From the NCBI GenBank assembly GCA_947471745.1, contig CANJKZ010000777.1, positions 2,356,501-2,420,500 of the forward strand: a DNA stretch of 64,000 nt. The letters are read 5' to 3'. Of the stretch, positions 31,091-42,100 are shown piece by piece. This DNA is from Closterium sp. Naga37s-1 (Eukaryota; Streptophyta; Zygnematophyceae; Desmidiales; Closteriaceae). Under the pieces are notes generated by a model. It ran no database searches. It saw only the letters and a list, made by a program, of their open reading frames with translations, and was not told the origin of the DNA. The position numbers were made by a program, and so were the translations under genes. Within the stretch, counting starts at the first letter, position 1. Every line of letters starts with the position of its first letter.

Positions 31091-34000
31091 TCACAAGCCT
31101 GGGCTGGCCCCATTGGTCGCTGCCCTACCTCTGCTGTCCACATCCATGCCCCCTTGCCCCTCGCCCTCTTGCCCCTCGCTCCATTGCCCCTCGTTCCCTG
31201 CCCCACCGCTCCTCGCCGCCGCAGCCTCCTCTAGCCGTTGCCACGTGGCGGCACGCAGCTCCTCCACGTCAGCAGCGCGTGCCTCGTCCTCGAGGAAGTG
31301 GCGCTGGCAGTCGTCGTAGAGCTGCTGGTCCATCTCCAGAAACATCTTTCGCACGTTGATCGTCAGCCCGTTCACCGCCTGCCACATGCCACCGTGAGGT
31401 CAAGGGGCGGGCAGGTGCAGAGGGAGGGAGATGGGGAGTGGGCAGGTGAGTGGATAAGAGTGTGCACACAAGGGATGGAGTGGTGGGCGTGTTAAGGTGG
31501 CACGCGAGATGCTCCTCCCGTGGGTGCTTGCTTCAGCTGCCGCATGCCGCTGTGCTCTTGCTGCTTCCACTCCTCACACGCTGCATGCGTCCGCTGCACG
31601 GGAAGCTTTGAGGCGTGTCTGCAATCGCCTGTGGCACCTTGCCTTGCACTGGAAGCATAAAGGCTCGGGAAGGTGGGGGTTAAGGGGGGAGGGTGTGGAA
31701 CAGAGGGTGCAGTGAGTCGCAGTGAGATGCTTGGGGACTTTGGGGGAGCGGGTGGGAAGCAGCATGCGGGAAGCATGAACAACAGGCAATGGGCAGGCGA
31801 TGGGCAGGACGATGAACGTAACCCCTCTTGTATCAGCCACTTGATCAACCTCTTGCTCCCCACTAATTTCTGTCTCCCTCTCCTTTTCAGCCTTCTTCCT
31901 GCATCCGCCCTGCCATTCTTTCCTTAAATCATTGCAACTTAACACATCTGTCCTTGTCCCTCCCTCTGTTCAACCCTCTCACTGCTACTCCCAATTCTTC
32001 CTCCCTCCTCCCAACTCCCTCTACCACTTCCCAACTTCCTCCCTCTCCATTCCCCTTTTCCAGCATCTCAGTTCACCTATAAAGCTTTTTCTTTCTCCAC
32101 CTCCGTCACTTCCCTAACCTCCTTCTTTTGCCCCATTCAGTTCCTCTCGCCGCTTCCACTACTCCCTTCACCGCCCCTCCATTGCTCTTCCTACTTACCT
32201 CTATATCTTCCCCCCACAAACCGCCCTTCCTAGTCCATTTGTTTCCCGGCCATACGTCCCTCCCACTCTACCTTTCACACTAATTTTCTCCTCTTTCTCA
32301 CTCGCCCTGCTCCTGCTGTCTTGCTTAAGCCCCTTCACTCATGTCCCTCTCCCCCTCTCTACTTTAACTTCTCATCTCTATCTCTCCTCGTGGTCCCCTC
32401 CTCTCTCCTTTCCAGCCTCTCTATCTGCCCCCTCCTCTCTGTCTCTTCTCTTTCCCTCACTCCTTTCCTTCCTCCTTCCCCTCTCTTCTCTCTTCTCTCC
32501 CCTCTCCTCTCCTCTCTTTTGTCCCTTCCTCCTCTCTCCTCTCTCCTCTCTCCCCTCTCTCCCATCGCTCCTTTCCTTCCTACCTCGCCTTTCTCCTTTC
32601 TCACCTGACATCTTTCTCCTTTCCCTCTTCTCACCCCCCTCTATTTTGTCTCGCTTCTCCTCCAACTGTCTGCTCATGAACGTTCAAACTCTCCAGCGTT
32701 TCTCAACTCAGCCCACCTCCTCATTTCTGATATCTCCTCCCTTTCTCGCTTCCTCCCTTTCTCGCTCTCAACGTTCCAGTGCCGCCCTACCTCGTTCCAG
32801 TGCCGCCCTACCTCGTTCCAGTGCCGCCCCACCTGGTTCCAGTGCCGCCCTACCTGGTCCAGTGTCGTCTGTGCTACAGCCACAGCCTGCCATGCCCATG
32901 CACGTGGCACGTACCTGATTCCAGTGGCTTCTGGCGTTGCGTTCGAGGGCGGGGAAGATGAGTGGCAGGATGGCGGCGCGGTTCTGCGCGACGAGGGTGA
33001 CGATGTAGTCGTTGTTCCACAGGAACAGCGTGCGCTCCGCCACCTGTGCACGTACAGGGACGTGTGGGGGGTATGTGGTGTGGGGCATCGGGCACAGCAG
33101 AGTATACGGGGTACACACAAGTGTGTATGAGTTCGCTGGCGAACAACAATGGGGAAGGTGGGGGCGAGGAAGCTGGTGAGGGCACAGCAGCACTGCGTGT
33201 GCCACGTTGCACGGAACCATCCCACCGCCACCACTACCCCACCATTCATCACCCCACCCCACTGCAGAGCACAGCACCTGGAAGTGCGAGGAGCTGAGGC
33301 AGCGCGCGAGCTGGAGGAAGAGCGGGTGGACGAGGGCGTGGAACTCGGGCGGCTGGGTGAGCTCCAGCACCTCCTCCAACTCGCCCAGGAACAGCACCTC
33401 CTTCTGACTGTTCGTCACCGGCCAGAACCGCAGCAGACCGCGCACCACCACGTCGGCGAGGCGCGGGTCCTTTTCGACGAACTGGGTGACGCAGTAGGCG
33501 AGCTGCTGCTGGTACATGGAGACGCACTTGGGCTTGTGCAGCGGGATGAGCGCGCGCACGAGGAACACCTTGTGCTCGTCCTTGAGCGGCAGCGCGAAGC
33601 CGTTGATGATGGACCCCAGGATCTCCAGCAGCTCCGCCACGCCGTTGTGGCGCTGCGTGTCGTAGATGAAGCGGAAGAAGATGTGGTTGATGGCGCGGCG
33701 GATGAAGGGGCGGTGCACCATGAACTTGCCGTAGATGCGGTGCACGATGGTCTTCAGGTAGTCGCGCTCGCGCGGGTCCTCCGAGTCGAACAGGTTGAGC
33801 AGCCGCAGGATGAAGCGCTGGTCGATGTACCGCTTCGCCACCTTGGCGTCCGTCTCGTTGGAGACCACGTACCGCAGCAGCAGCTCGTACACGATCTGCA
33901 GGTGCGGCCACGCCGCCTCCATCGTCGCCTCCTCCTCCTCCGGCTCGAACGACTCCGCGCCCGCCATCTCGTGCGCGGACGGCGGCAGCGGGCGGAAGAG

Positions 34001-34510
34001 GTTCACCTCGAGCATGCGCGTGACGGCCAGCACTGCGGGCTCGCCGAGCTTGCCGGTGCCGGCGTTGACGAAGTCGACCAGCTCCAGCAGCGTCTGCCGC
34101 TTCACCTCCTTCTCTTTTATGTGCGCCATGGGGTCGCTGAAGTCCAGCACGTGCGCGCACAGCTGCACCTTGCGCACGAACAGCGCCGCCTTCTCCGCCG
34201 CCGCCACGTCGCGCAACGACGGCAGCGGCTCCGCGAACGGCGACACGTCCGTCAAAGTGATCACGTCGCCCGGGTCGCGCAGGTCGGGAGCGCCGGCAGC
34301 CGCGCCGGCGGGTGCGGGACGGGCTCCAGCTGACGGGTGCGCGGGGGCAGCCTTGCCGGCATTCGGCGCGGCAGCGGCTTTACCCGACCCTGCTCGTGCC
34401 GCGCCCGCTGGGGCTGCCGCCGCCGCTGCATTGCCCGCGTCGTGCGACGCATCTGTCTTCCCCTGCTTTTTCCGTCCCCCTACCAAAGTCTTTTTTACTG
34501 ATTGAAGCAT
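31091..34510 (-). CDS. PP2A regulatory subunit B56/B' family, three exons
   Basis: Targeting subunit of the heterotrimeric phosphatase PP2A; it binds the A/C core and selects substrates. Exons in minus sense: 34510-33278, 33043-32915 and 31378-31091, with GT-AG introns and phase-0 junctions (SHFQ|VAER and HWNQ|AVNG), giving 549 residues. Residues 1-85 are an Ala/Pro/Gly-rich, Lys-rich tail; the HEAT-like B56 fold spans about 86-520 ([13 protein letters not shown] 218-230, [22 protein letters not shown] 289-310, [18 protein letters not shown] 363-380, [13 protein letters not shown] in exon 2). Residues H257, R258, Y260 and R267 match those forming the LxxIxE peptide pocket of animal B56. The C-terminal ~40 residues are acidic and low-complexity. 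No lesions. It is the downstream neighbour of the complex I gene on the same strand. Confidence 0.93.
32395..32640. repeat. Polypyrimidine (+) / polypurine (-) tract
   Basis: Nearly pure C/T on the plus strand, with one uninterrupted C/T stretch of about 60 bases near 32460-32518. It lies in intron 2, so the pre-mRNA is GA-rich here. A weaker extension reaches about 31850. Confidence 0.85.
32762..32870 (-). repeat. 21-bp tandem repeat with donor-like sites
   Basis: In minus sense about four and a half units of GGCACTGGAACNAGGTRGGGC. Each unit resembles the exon 2/intron 2 junction (CCACTGGAATCAG|GTACGTG, 32915). Two units keep CCAG|GT donors (exon side at 32854 and 32833). Confidence 0.8.
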
Positions 34511-35955
34511 GCTCGCCCCCGGCTTTAACGCGAAACCCTAAGCTACAACTACGGGCTCCGCGCTAAAGGAGAATAATATCCTATCGACGTTACTTCATGA
34601 CTACCGAACAGCCGTCTATCGACATTTCGGAAGAAAAATATTAACGCGTTATCATTGGCATAGTAACTCCAAAAATCAACTACGCCTAATAGGGACGAAA
34701 TTGCTATATTCTACGAGTCATGAGAGGGCACGAGCAGTTAGCAGCGGAAGCGTCGGGACTGGGAGCATTGGACGGATGGAGGGTGTAGGGAATGGCGAGG
34801 GCACGCAGCGAGTGATAGTGAAAGACCGATGTTGGATTGCGAGCAAGTTAGGCGATAAGGGCTGTACAGCTCGAGGTGGGTGAAACGGTCTTACGGCTCT
34901 ACACCTCAATAATTATTACAGAGATGCATTTCTATACAACTTTGTCTGGCTACCGTAACTGGAAGGTGGTTAGCACGCAGGCATTCAAACCATGTGCCTC
35001 AGTCACCCACCCACCAACAAGCCTCCCCTGAATCTATTGCGTTTGAAATCCTTTCGAAAACTGTAAAACTGACATGTTTGCGTAGCCAACAAGTACCTAC
35101 GGCAGTTCAATAGACATCAGACTTGTCTGGCAAGACACAAACTCATTTACTAGGACAGTAAGCTTAAAGGTGAAGGCATCTGAGTAGCTTGAAGAAACCA
35201 CTTCGATTTTCAGAGAATCAGATACCACTACTCTGACAAAACAGGCTATAGACCCCTTATTCTTGAAATGCTTTGCATACAGACAATATGGAGATGGGGG
35301 TGGGGGTGGGTGTGTGTGTATGCAGCAGGAAAACGGGGATACACACGAGGTGGGAGGAGGGCAGGAGTGAGGGGGGGAAGGGGGAAGTGGAGAAAAGGGT
35401 GGTGGGCAGGAGAGAAAGAGGTGTGGGAGGCACGGAAGTGGAGTCAGAGGAAGAAATGGTTGGAGTGGTCGCGTTCAGGAAGGTAAGGTAAAAGAAAGGA
35501 GGACGTGGGAGGAGGAAGTAGCAGAGAGGAGTGAGAGGAATGCAGGAAGATGGAGAAGCTGGATATGAAGATGAAATGGAATGTGCGTGTGCGCGGGGGG
35601 AGTGAGACAAAGATGGAGGATCGGAGAAATGAAGAGATGGTGCGAGAAAACGGACGGAGGAGTCACAGCGACTGTACCCGGTGTTTGACTGAACTGAATT
35701 GACGGAGCAGGCAGCGAAAGTCGGAGGCGGAACCATAAAACGTCTCATAGTAGAAAAAGGAGTGGCACACCATGTACAAGACTGGTCTCTTTTACACTTT
35801 CAGCGCAAACGGTGAAGGATGCAAAATGCTCGGGTAAACTGCCGAGACTAACGACGCTGCTCTCTCGCAATAATGTCTCGCGACCCCCACCATGCACATT
35901 TCGCTACTCTACAACAGAATTCCCATCGCAAAGATTCGCCCTACCCCTGCTGGAT
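34511..35955. other. Intergenic region between the two host genes
   Basis: Upstream of the B56 start codon and downstream of the ESSS stop. About 34530-34700 is AT-richer and is the likely B56 promoter and 5' UTR, without a clear TATA box. A G-run block (GGGGGTGGGGGTGGGTG, about 35296-35312) and a purine-rich stretch (35470-35690) follow. Open frames here are low complexity and unsupported. No transposon homology seen. Confidence 0.5.
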
Positions 35956-36267
35956 CTACTGCTCCTCCTCCTGCTGCATTCTCCGCTTCGCCTCCTCCCG
36001 CGCCCACCCGTGCAGGCTCGTGTCGGGCTTCGCCGTGAGGCCCACCGTGAGGATCACAGCGGCTGCCCCCATCGTCAGATAGTACGGCGCCTCCCAGTCC
36101 TCCCACGCGCGCGCCTGCCCCGCGGGCGGCGGAAGCTCCCCGAAGAGGTGGCCTCCCGCGTCCTTGTGCCCCGGCCCCCACCAGCTGCCGCCGCCGCCGC
36201 CGCCGCGCGGACGGAGAGCGCGGCGCACGGCGGAAACTGCGGCGGATCGCGCCGTGATGAGGGACAT
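35956..36267 (-). CDS. Complex I subunit, ESSS/NDUFB11-like, mitochondrial
   Basis: 103 residues, one exon. It resembles the plant ESSS (NDUFB11) accessory subunit of NADH:ubiquinone oxidoreductase, a small single-pass protein of the membrane arm in the inner mitochondrial membrane. Residues 1-24 are basic with no acidic residue, as in a mitochondrial presequence (MSLITARSAAVSAVRRALRP). A glycine run (22-27) follows, then the conserved core HKDAGGHLFGELPPP (34-48) and WEDWEAPYY (55-63), one membrane segment (about 62-79), VGLTAKPD (75-82), and a charged C-terminus ending EEEQ. Length is close to the plant family. The start codon is 260 bp from a 20-kb retrotransposon nest. Family assignment is from remembered motifs, not a search. 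Confidence 0.75.
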   Translation of the reverse strand: MSLITARSAAVSAVRRALRPRGGGGGGSWWGPGHKDAGGHLFGELPPPAGQARAWEDWEAPYYLTMGAAAVILTVGLTAKPDTSLHGWAREEAKRRMQQEEEQ

Positions 36268-36487
36268 GGTTGGTTGAGAGAAGGGAGGAGTCGCGTAATC
36301 GATGGTGGGGAACGATCGACGGGTGGTGTGTGTGAGGAGATCACGGCGTGGGAGAGGGTAAGGCGGGAGTGGGGATGGTGAGGTGTGTGGGTGAAGCGCA
36401 GTGTGGGTGGTTTAGGTTCGAGTGTCTAGGCGAGATGCAAGTCAGGGTGTCAACCGTTTGTGTGGCCAAATGATGAGTATCAGCGTG
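36268..36487 (-). promoter_or_regulatory. ESSS upstream region
   Basis: About 220 bp between the ESSS start codon and the first retrotransposon sequence. It contains no recognised element and no clear TATA box. The native promoter must lie here or be displaced beyond the insertions. Confidence 0.4.
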
Positions 36488-36527
36488 TTACGGGTGCAAC
36501 GAATCGAGGTAACGAGGATTGCACTAT
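36488..36527. repeat. Fragment of a gypsy F-type LTR
   Basis: TGTTACGGGTGCAACGAATC and following bases match 30393-30432, the edge of the gypsy F LTR. Cut after about 40 bp by the large gypsy element, whose TSD ACTAT is 36523-36527. Confidence 0.72.
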
Positions 36528-36804
36528 TGTTATGAGTTGTAAAAGAGAGTGCGCAGGTAAACGAATAATGAGGCTGTGACTGAATCAACTGCGAATACAA
36601 TGAGTGCACAGACTAATGTAGGGCTAGTCTAGCTAGGAGGAAACCTCGGACGAGCGAGGTTGGGTGCAGGTTTGGCGATGGGAATGCCGAAGGCGACGCG
36701 AGGAGCCTCGGCAGCGTTGAAATCGGCCGAACGTGCGAACTCCGAAAATCGGGTTGTACGCGAAGCAGTCAACCCCGATAAGGAATTCGGGAAAATTCCT
36801 TACA
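36528..36804 (-). repeat. 3' LTR of the large gypsy (277 bp) and PPT
   Basis: Minus-sense TGTAAGGAATTTTCCC to ACAACTCATAACA. Directly upstream in minus sense (36805-36822) is the polypurine tract AAGGGGGGGGGTGG. Confidence 0.92.
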
Positions 36805-36822
36805 CCACCCCCCCCCTTAAGA

Positions 36823-38762
36823 AAGGCAGTCAATATCCGAAACACGCCTTCGCGCCAGGTAATCACCAACAAGTGGCGAGGCGTCGAGCGAGGCGGATGG
36901 CACCCACGTGTCGTCCTCACTGGTGCGGTCAGCGAAGTAAGAAATCCACGTGTCGACCAGCTGCGTCAAGGCGGACCCGATGAGCGAGGATTTTGGAAGG
37001 GTCAAGGGTCGGCTCCGGGACAGGTCGTGCTGTCGGGGCAGCGTGCTGACGTGCGATGCCGGTCGTTGCTGGCACGAACTTCCGAAGAAGGCTGACGTGG
37101 AAGGCGTCATGAATGCGCCAGTCGTCGGGTAGCAACAGCTTCGCGGTGACAGGTGTCACCATCTTGAGAATCTTGAACGGTCCGCAAAATCGTGGCCGTA
37201 GTTTCGATGGACCGGGCAGGTGCAGGTTCTTCGTGTCAAGTAGCACTAGTTGCCCAGTTGTCAAGACGAGTTCCCGTCGTAAAAGGTCGGTGTATTTGCG
37301 GGAAGTAATATTCGCCTTGCGAATTGCGTCTGCGGCTTTTTTCGCGGATTTCCTGAAGTTCCGTCACGAAAGTTTGTGACCTCGGGACCGGATTGTCGAG
37401 AGTAGTTGTCGTAGGAACTGTCGGGTCCATCCCGTAATTCAGGAAAAATGGGGAGTGATTAGTCGTGTTGGACGGTGCGTTGTTGAAAGCGAATTCCAAC
37501 ATCGCAAGCGAGTCTTCCCAGCGGGCAGGGTCGGGGCAAATTTGTCCTGATCAGCTGCTCCATGGTCTGGTTGGTCCGCTCGGTTTGACCGTCCGTCTGT
37601 GGGTGATATGCCGATGAGAACTGTAGCTTCGAGCCGTACTGCGCCCATGTCTCCTTCCAGAACTTGGATGTGAACTTCGGGTCTCAGTCGCTGATGATCG
37701 CCGAAGGGATGCCGTGTAGTCGCACGACCGTTGAGATGAAGAGGTGCGCAGTTTCTTCGGCGGTGATTGTCGTTCGGCATGGTGCGAAGTGCGCCATTTT
37801 CGTGAAGCGATCGACGACGACGAGAACAGCGTCGTTGCCGGATGGCCCAGCTGGCATCCCCGTGACGAAATCCATCGTCACTTGCTGCCACGGTCGTTCG
37901 GGTGGCTCCAGGGGTTGCAGCAGCCCAGCTGGTCGCTGACGTGTCGATTTCATTGCTTGGCACACCCTGCATGAGGACACATATCGTTGCACGTCGTTAG
38001 ATGAATCAGGCCAGTAATATTGACGGTGCAGTAGTTTCTGGGTTTTATCAACTCCGAAGTGTCCGGAGAAGTTCGAATCGTGGATTTCTTGGATGAGAAG
38101 TTCACGCAGCAGTCGGTAAGCGGGAACCCAAATCCGGTCGGTTCCGGCTTTGAGGTAATAGTCCCCTTTCTGCGTCGCAGCCTGCTGATGATTTCCCGTC
38201 GTAAAGAATGGGTCTGTCGTGTAGCCGTGGGTAAATAGTCCGGTAAGTAACGGGTTCGAGTGGGTGATGAGTACTGCAGCGGATTGTACTGTCGGTCGGG
38301 TCAGGGCGTCGGCGATGTTATTAGCCCCTTTTTTGTACGTGATGCGGTAGGTGAAGTGGCTCTCCATGTAGTCCAGCCACCGGATTTGTCGTGGGTTGAG
38401 GTTGGGTTGGGCTCGCAGGTACTGTAGGGACTTGTGGTCCGTGCGAACAGTGACGTCGGCGCCCACCAGGTAGCATCGCCATAATTTAAACGCGTGTATG
38501 ATGGCGAGCATCTCCTTGTCGTGGATCGGGTAGTTGCGTTCGGCTGCCTGCAGCTTGCGTGACTCGTAGGCTATCGGCTGCAACCCGTTCCCAAATTCTT
38601 GGAGAAGCATAGCTCCGATGGCGAAATCTCAGGCGTCGGTTACAACTTCGAACGGCTTCGATGGGTCGGCGATGCGCAGCACAGGAGGGGAAACGAGGAA
38701 ATTCTTGAGTTCCTGGAAAGCCGCTTCTGCCTCCTCCCCCCACTCAAAATTTTTGTCCTTGT
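36823..38762 (-). pseudogene. Large gypsy pol: RNase H, integrase, C-terminus
   Basis: Continues the RT at 46156 after removal of copia-1. RNase H: YESRKLQAAERNYPIHDKE (about 38530) and TDHKSLQYL (about 38430). HHCC finger HFGVDKT...CRVCQAMKS (about 38050-37950). Integrase: TMDFVTGMP, VVVDRFTKMAHF, the second aspartate in IISD, then SAYHPQTDGQTERTNQ (about 37600). C-terminal LRPRFCGPF (about 37190) and a chromodomain-like segment (TWISYFADRTSEDDTWVP, about 36890-36950). Lesions: TGA at 38629-38631 in TDA-DFAIG, TGA at 37684 in SD-DPKF (Arg codon), and frameshifts near 37540, 37300 and 36960. Confidence 0.86.
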
Positions 38763-38767
38763 GCAGC

Positions 38768-38902
38768 TGAGAAGATTTGAACAAGAATGAATGAACTATG
38801 AATGAAGTGAGTACATATAGGAAACCCTAATTGGGTTGTACCCCCTATGGGATACCCCACTATAGCCTACACAACAGCATAAGCTATATATATGTTCTGA
38901 CA
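38768..38902 (-). repeat. 3' LTR of copia-1 (135 bp) and PPT
   Basis: Plus-sense TGAGAAGATTTG to TATGTTCTGACA. Followed by CACCCCCATA (38903-38912), the polypurine tract in reverse. Confidence 0.93.
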
Positions 38903-39107
38903 CACCCCCATAGGCAAAGTGGGGGAGAACAAGGGGTCACAAGACCAGTCACGCAAAGCACAGCAAGCTCAGGGTGGATCACAAAGTCACCACACAGTCC
39001 GAGCACAACGACAAGGCCACAAGGCCAGTTCACATGCAGGAGTGCACATATATATATAGAGCTAGACAAGCAAGAGCAGGTATATATATGTGACAGTACA
39101 AGCAAGG

Positions 39108-42100
39108 TCAAGAGGAGAGCAAGTGAGGCAAGACAGGTACAAGACCCAGCTGAGTGCAGAAGCGCTGATGGTCACAAGGCGCAAGTGCCTTGGTGAACAC
39201 ATCAGCAGTGTTGGCCTCAGAGGCCACGTACGCAAGTCGCAACTGACCACGCTGCTGCAGCTCACGAGCAAGAAAGTAACGGAGAGCAATGTGCTTCGTT
39301 CTGTGCTCCAAGCGCTGCTCTCGACACAAGGCCAGCATGGCCTTGTTATCTACGTACAGCACTGGAGGAGAACGAGGCGGCTCTCCAAGGTCAGTCAGCA
39401 GGTAGGTGAGCCAGCGAAGCTCCTGTGCAGCCATGGCCCCGGCGTAGATCTCAGCCTCACAACTGGAGCCGAGAACAGAGGACGAGCGAGTAGCCCGCCA
39501 CGAGACAGGGCCGGAACCAAGACTGAAGGTGTAACCCTGCGACGACCGCTGCGTAGCCTGGTCGTCAGCCCAAGAAGCGTCCGCGTGCCCAGTGAGGACC
39601 ACTGGACTCCGCCCTCCAAGCACTAGCCCCATGCCCGACGTACTGCACAAGTAGCGCAACACCCTCTTCGCTGCAGCCATGTGCTCTGGTCGGTGTCTCC
39701 CAGGAGCAACATAGCGTGCAAGAATGCTAAGAGGGTATGCAAGGTCAGGTCGTGTGCAGGTCATCAGGTACATGAGGCAGCCAACAAGCTCTGGGTACGG
39801 GCCACTCGACTCTACGGACTCATCCGAAGGCAGAGCTGAGAGCGAGTGGCGAGTAGACAGAGGAGTGGCCTGAGGCGAGGAGTACGTGAAGCCGAAGCGC
39901 TGAAGGACCTGCTGCACCATGTGTGACTGAGTCAAGGTAATGGTGCGGCGTGCTCTGTCCCGAGTGATCTGCAAGCCAAGGTAGCTGCGCAGTTCACCCA
40001 GGTCTGTGCACGTGTGTCTCTTCTGCAGCTCGGACTTCACGTGGGCGAGTCCAGCAGTGTCAGCTGTGGCAAAGACCAAGTCGTCGACGTACACGAGGAT
40101 GTAGAACGGCGGCAAAGAAGTGTCGGTGCGCAGAAACAACGACGGGTCAGCCGTAGAGGGAGCAAACCCAAGAGCCGCAAGCGTAGTCCTCAGTGTGTCG
40201 TGCCACTCACGCGGTGCCTGGCGGAGACCGTAGACTGGCCGTCGGAGGCTCCACTGGGTGCCAGTAGGGAAAGTCCCAGTGAAGCCAGGTGGACGGCGCA
40301 GCCAGATCTCCTCGTGCAGGCTACCCTGCAAGAAAGCAGTGCTGAAGTCAAGAGAGTGGAGCTCGTAGTCGCGCTGAGCGGCTATGTGCAGCAGCACCCG
40401 AAGAGTGGTCATCTTCGGGGTGGGAGAGAAGGTCTGAAAGTAGTCAACTCCCTGCCGCTGACTGAAGCCACGAGCGACGTACCGCGCCTTGAAGACAGGT
40501 GGAGAGCCCGGCGGCCGCTTCACCCTGAAGATCCACATGCCACTGACGATGTTCGCCCCAGGAGGGGGAACCGCGTCAACGTAGGTGCCTGTGGACTTCC
40601 AGGACGCCATCTCTGCATCCATAGCTGCCTGCCACTGAGAGGAGTAGGGACCCTCTACGGCCTCCGCGTAAGAGCGCGGAGTCGGGATGTCTAGTGCATC
40701 CGGGTCTCCCTCAGGGGCAAGTAGTACGGACGCGAGATGAGGTGAAGCAGCAGCCAGACACTGGAACTCCTCCTGCCTGTCCTCAAGGACGTCCGTGCCA
40801 AGAGCACACTCACCCCCGACGGACGGAGGACAGACAGACGCAGACTCAGCAACAAGACCGGCAGCGTAGTCTAGACGACAGCTAGCAGCAAAGTCGACGA
40901 GCTCAGCAACAAGAGCAGACGCAGCAGTGGACTCAAAAGAGGGGTCAGTGACGACAGTAGCAAGGAGACGTGTGACAGTAGGACTAGCAGCACGAAGAGA
41001 GTCGGACTCTGGGTCGGTAAGTGCAGGAAGGGAGGACTCAGGAGGAGAAGGCAAAGGGGCACGCAGAGGAGCAGTGGACGGACGCAAAGACATCCGGTGC
41101 GTGCCAGGGACAGGAGGAGGACGCTGACGCGAACCGCGACCACTAGCGCGAGCAGCACGAACAGGCGACGCAGGACGAGACGCAGGCTCACGACGCTCAG
41201 CAAGACCTCCAGTGGGACCAGTGTAAGGAGAGGGAGCAGGAAGTGGGGAGGCGGGCTCTAACTGGGACTGTGACTGAACAGGCTGTGGACACGCTGCAGG
41301 AGGAGAAAGACCAAGAACCTGCTGTAGGAGTGGAACGAAGTACGGCCGAGGCCGCGCGGCGACTCCAGACACAGCAGGGACAGCACCCTCAGCAGCAGCA
41401 CCAGCGCCAACAGCACCTCCAGCTCCAGTACCTCCAGCAGCACCAGCAGTACCCGCAGCAGGACCACCGCCAGGAAGGACAGCAGCAGTCTCAGCACCAA
41501 CACCCGCGGCAGCTCCAGCTCCAGGCGGACCCGAGGGCCCAGCAGCTCCGGGACCAGCGGCACAAGTACCCTCAGCAGCCGAAGGAGCTCCAGCTCCAGC
41601 AGTACGTCTCCAGCGGCGAGCAAACCACTCGCGCAGCTCCTGTGGAGAGAGGGGCTCCCGCCGAGGCGAAGCACCCGGAGAACCGCCAGGTCCCGCACCG
41701 CCAGACGCCACAAGGGGAGGTCCAGTGGCCGCAGGCTCCGCAGCTCCAGGCTCAGTAGCTCCAGACGCAGCACCCCCTGGCTCAGCACCCCCAGTCACAG
41801 CACCCCCAGGCTCAGTACCCCCAGACTCCGCACCCCCAGGCTCAGCACCCCCAGTCGCAGTACCCCCACGCTCAGCACCCCCAGACTCAGCACCCCCAGG
41901 CTCAGCACCCCCAGGCTCAGCACCCTCGCGCGTAGCACCCCCAGAGTCAGCACCCCCAGGCTCAGCACCCGCAGCAGGACCAGAGTCACCAGCAACCTCG
42001 ACCGGCTCGACTGCGTCTACCTGGGACACACCTGAAGGGGCAGGACCCTGAGGGGGAAGGGGGTCTACCGGGGGGGGACCTGGCACAAGGAAGTGCGGTG

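Larger units (their letters stand above)
31379..32914 (-). other. Intron 2 of the B56 gene (1536 bp)
   Basis: Begins GTACGTG after HWNQ and ends TGTGGCAG before AVNG. It carries a 21-bp tandem repeat near its 5' end (32762-32870) and a long purine-rich (minus sense) tract. No coding domain or transposon is recognised in it. Intron 1 (33044-33277, 234 bp) starts GTGCTG and ends GTGCACAG. Confidence 0.85.

Noticed and set aside
33149..34333. 394-codon open frame on the plus strand
   Set aside because: Exactly antisense to B56 exon 1, whose GC-rich third positions open the opposite frame; composition is biased and there is no domain.
35296..35320. G-run cluster as a regulatory G-quadruplex
   Set aside because: Sequence could fold, but it lies downstream of the ESSS gene with no link to a promoter or splice site; evidence too thin.
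35257..35748. 163-codon minus-strand open frame rich in Ser/Pro/Leu
   Set aside because: Comes from a purine-rich (+) tract; no domain and no conserved start. Not supported as a gene.
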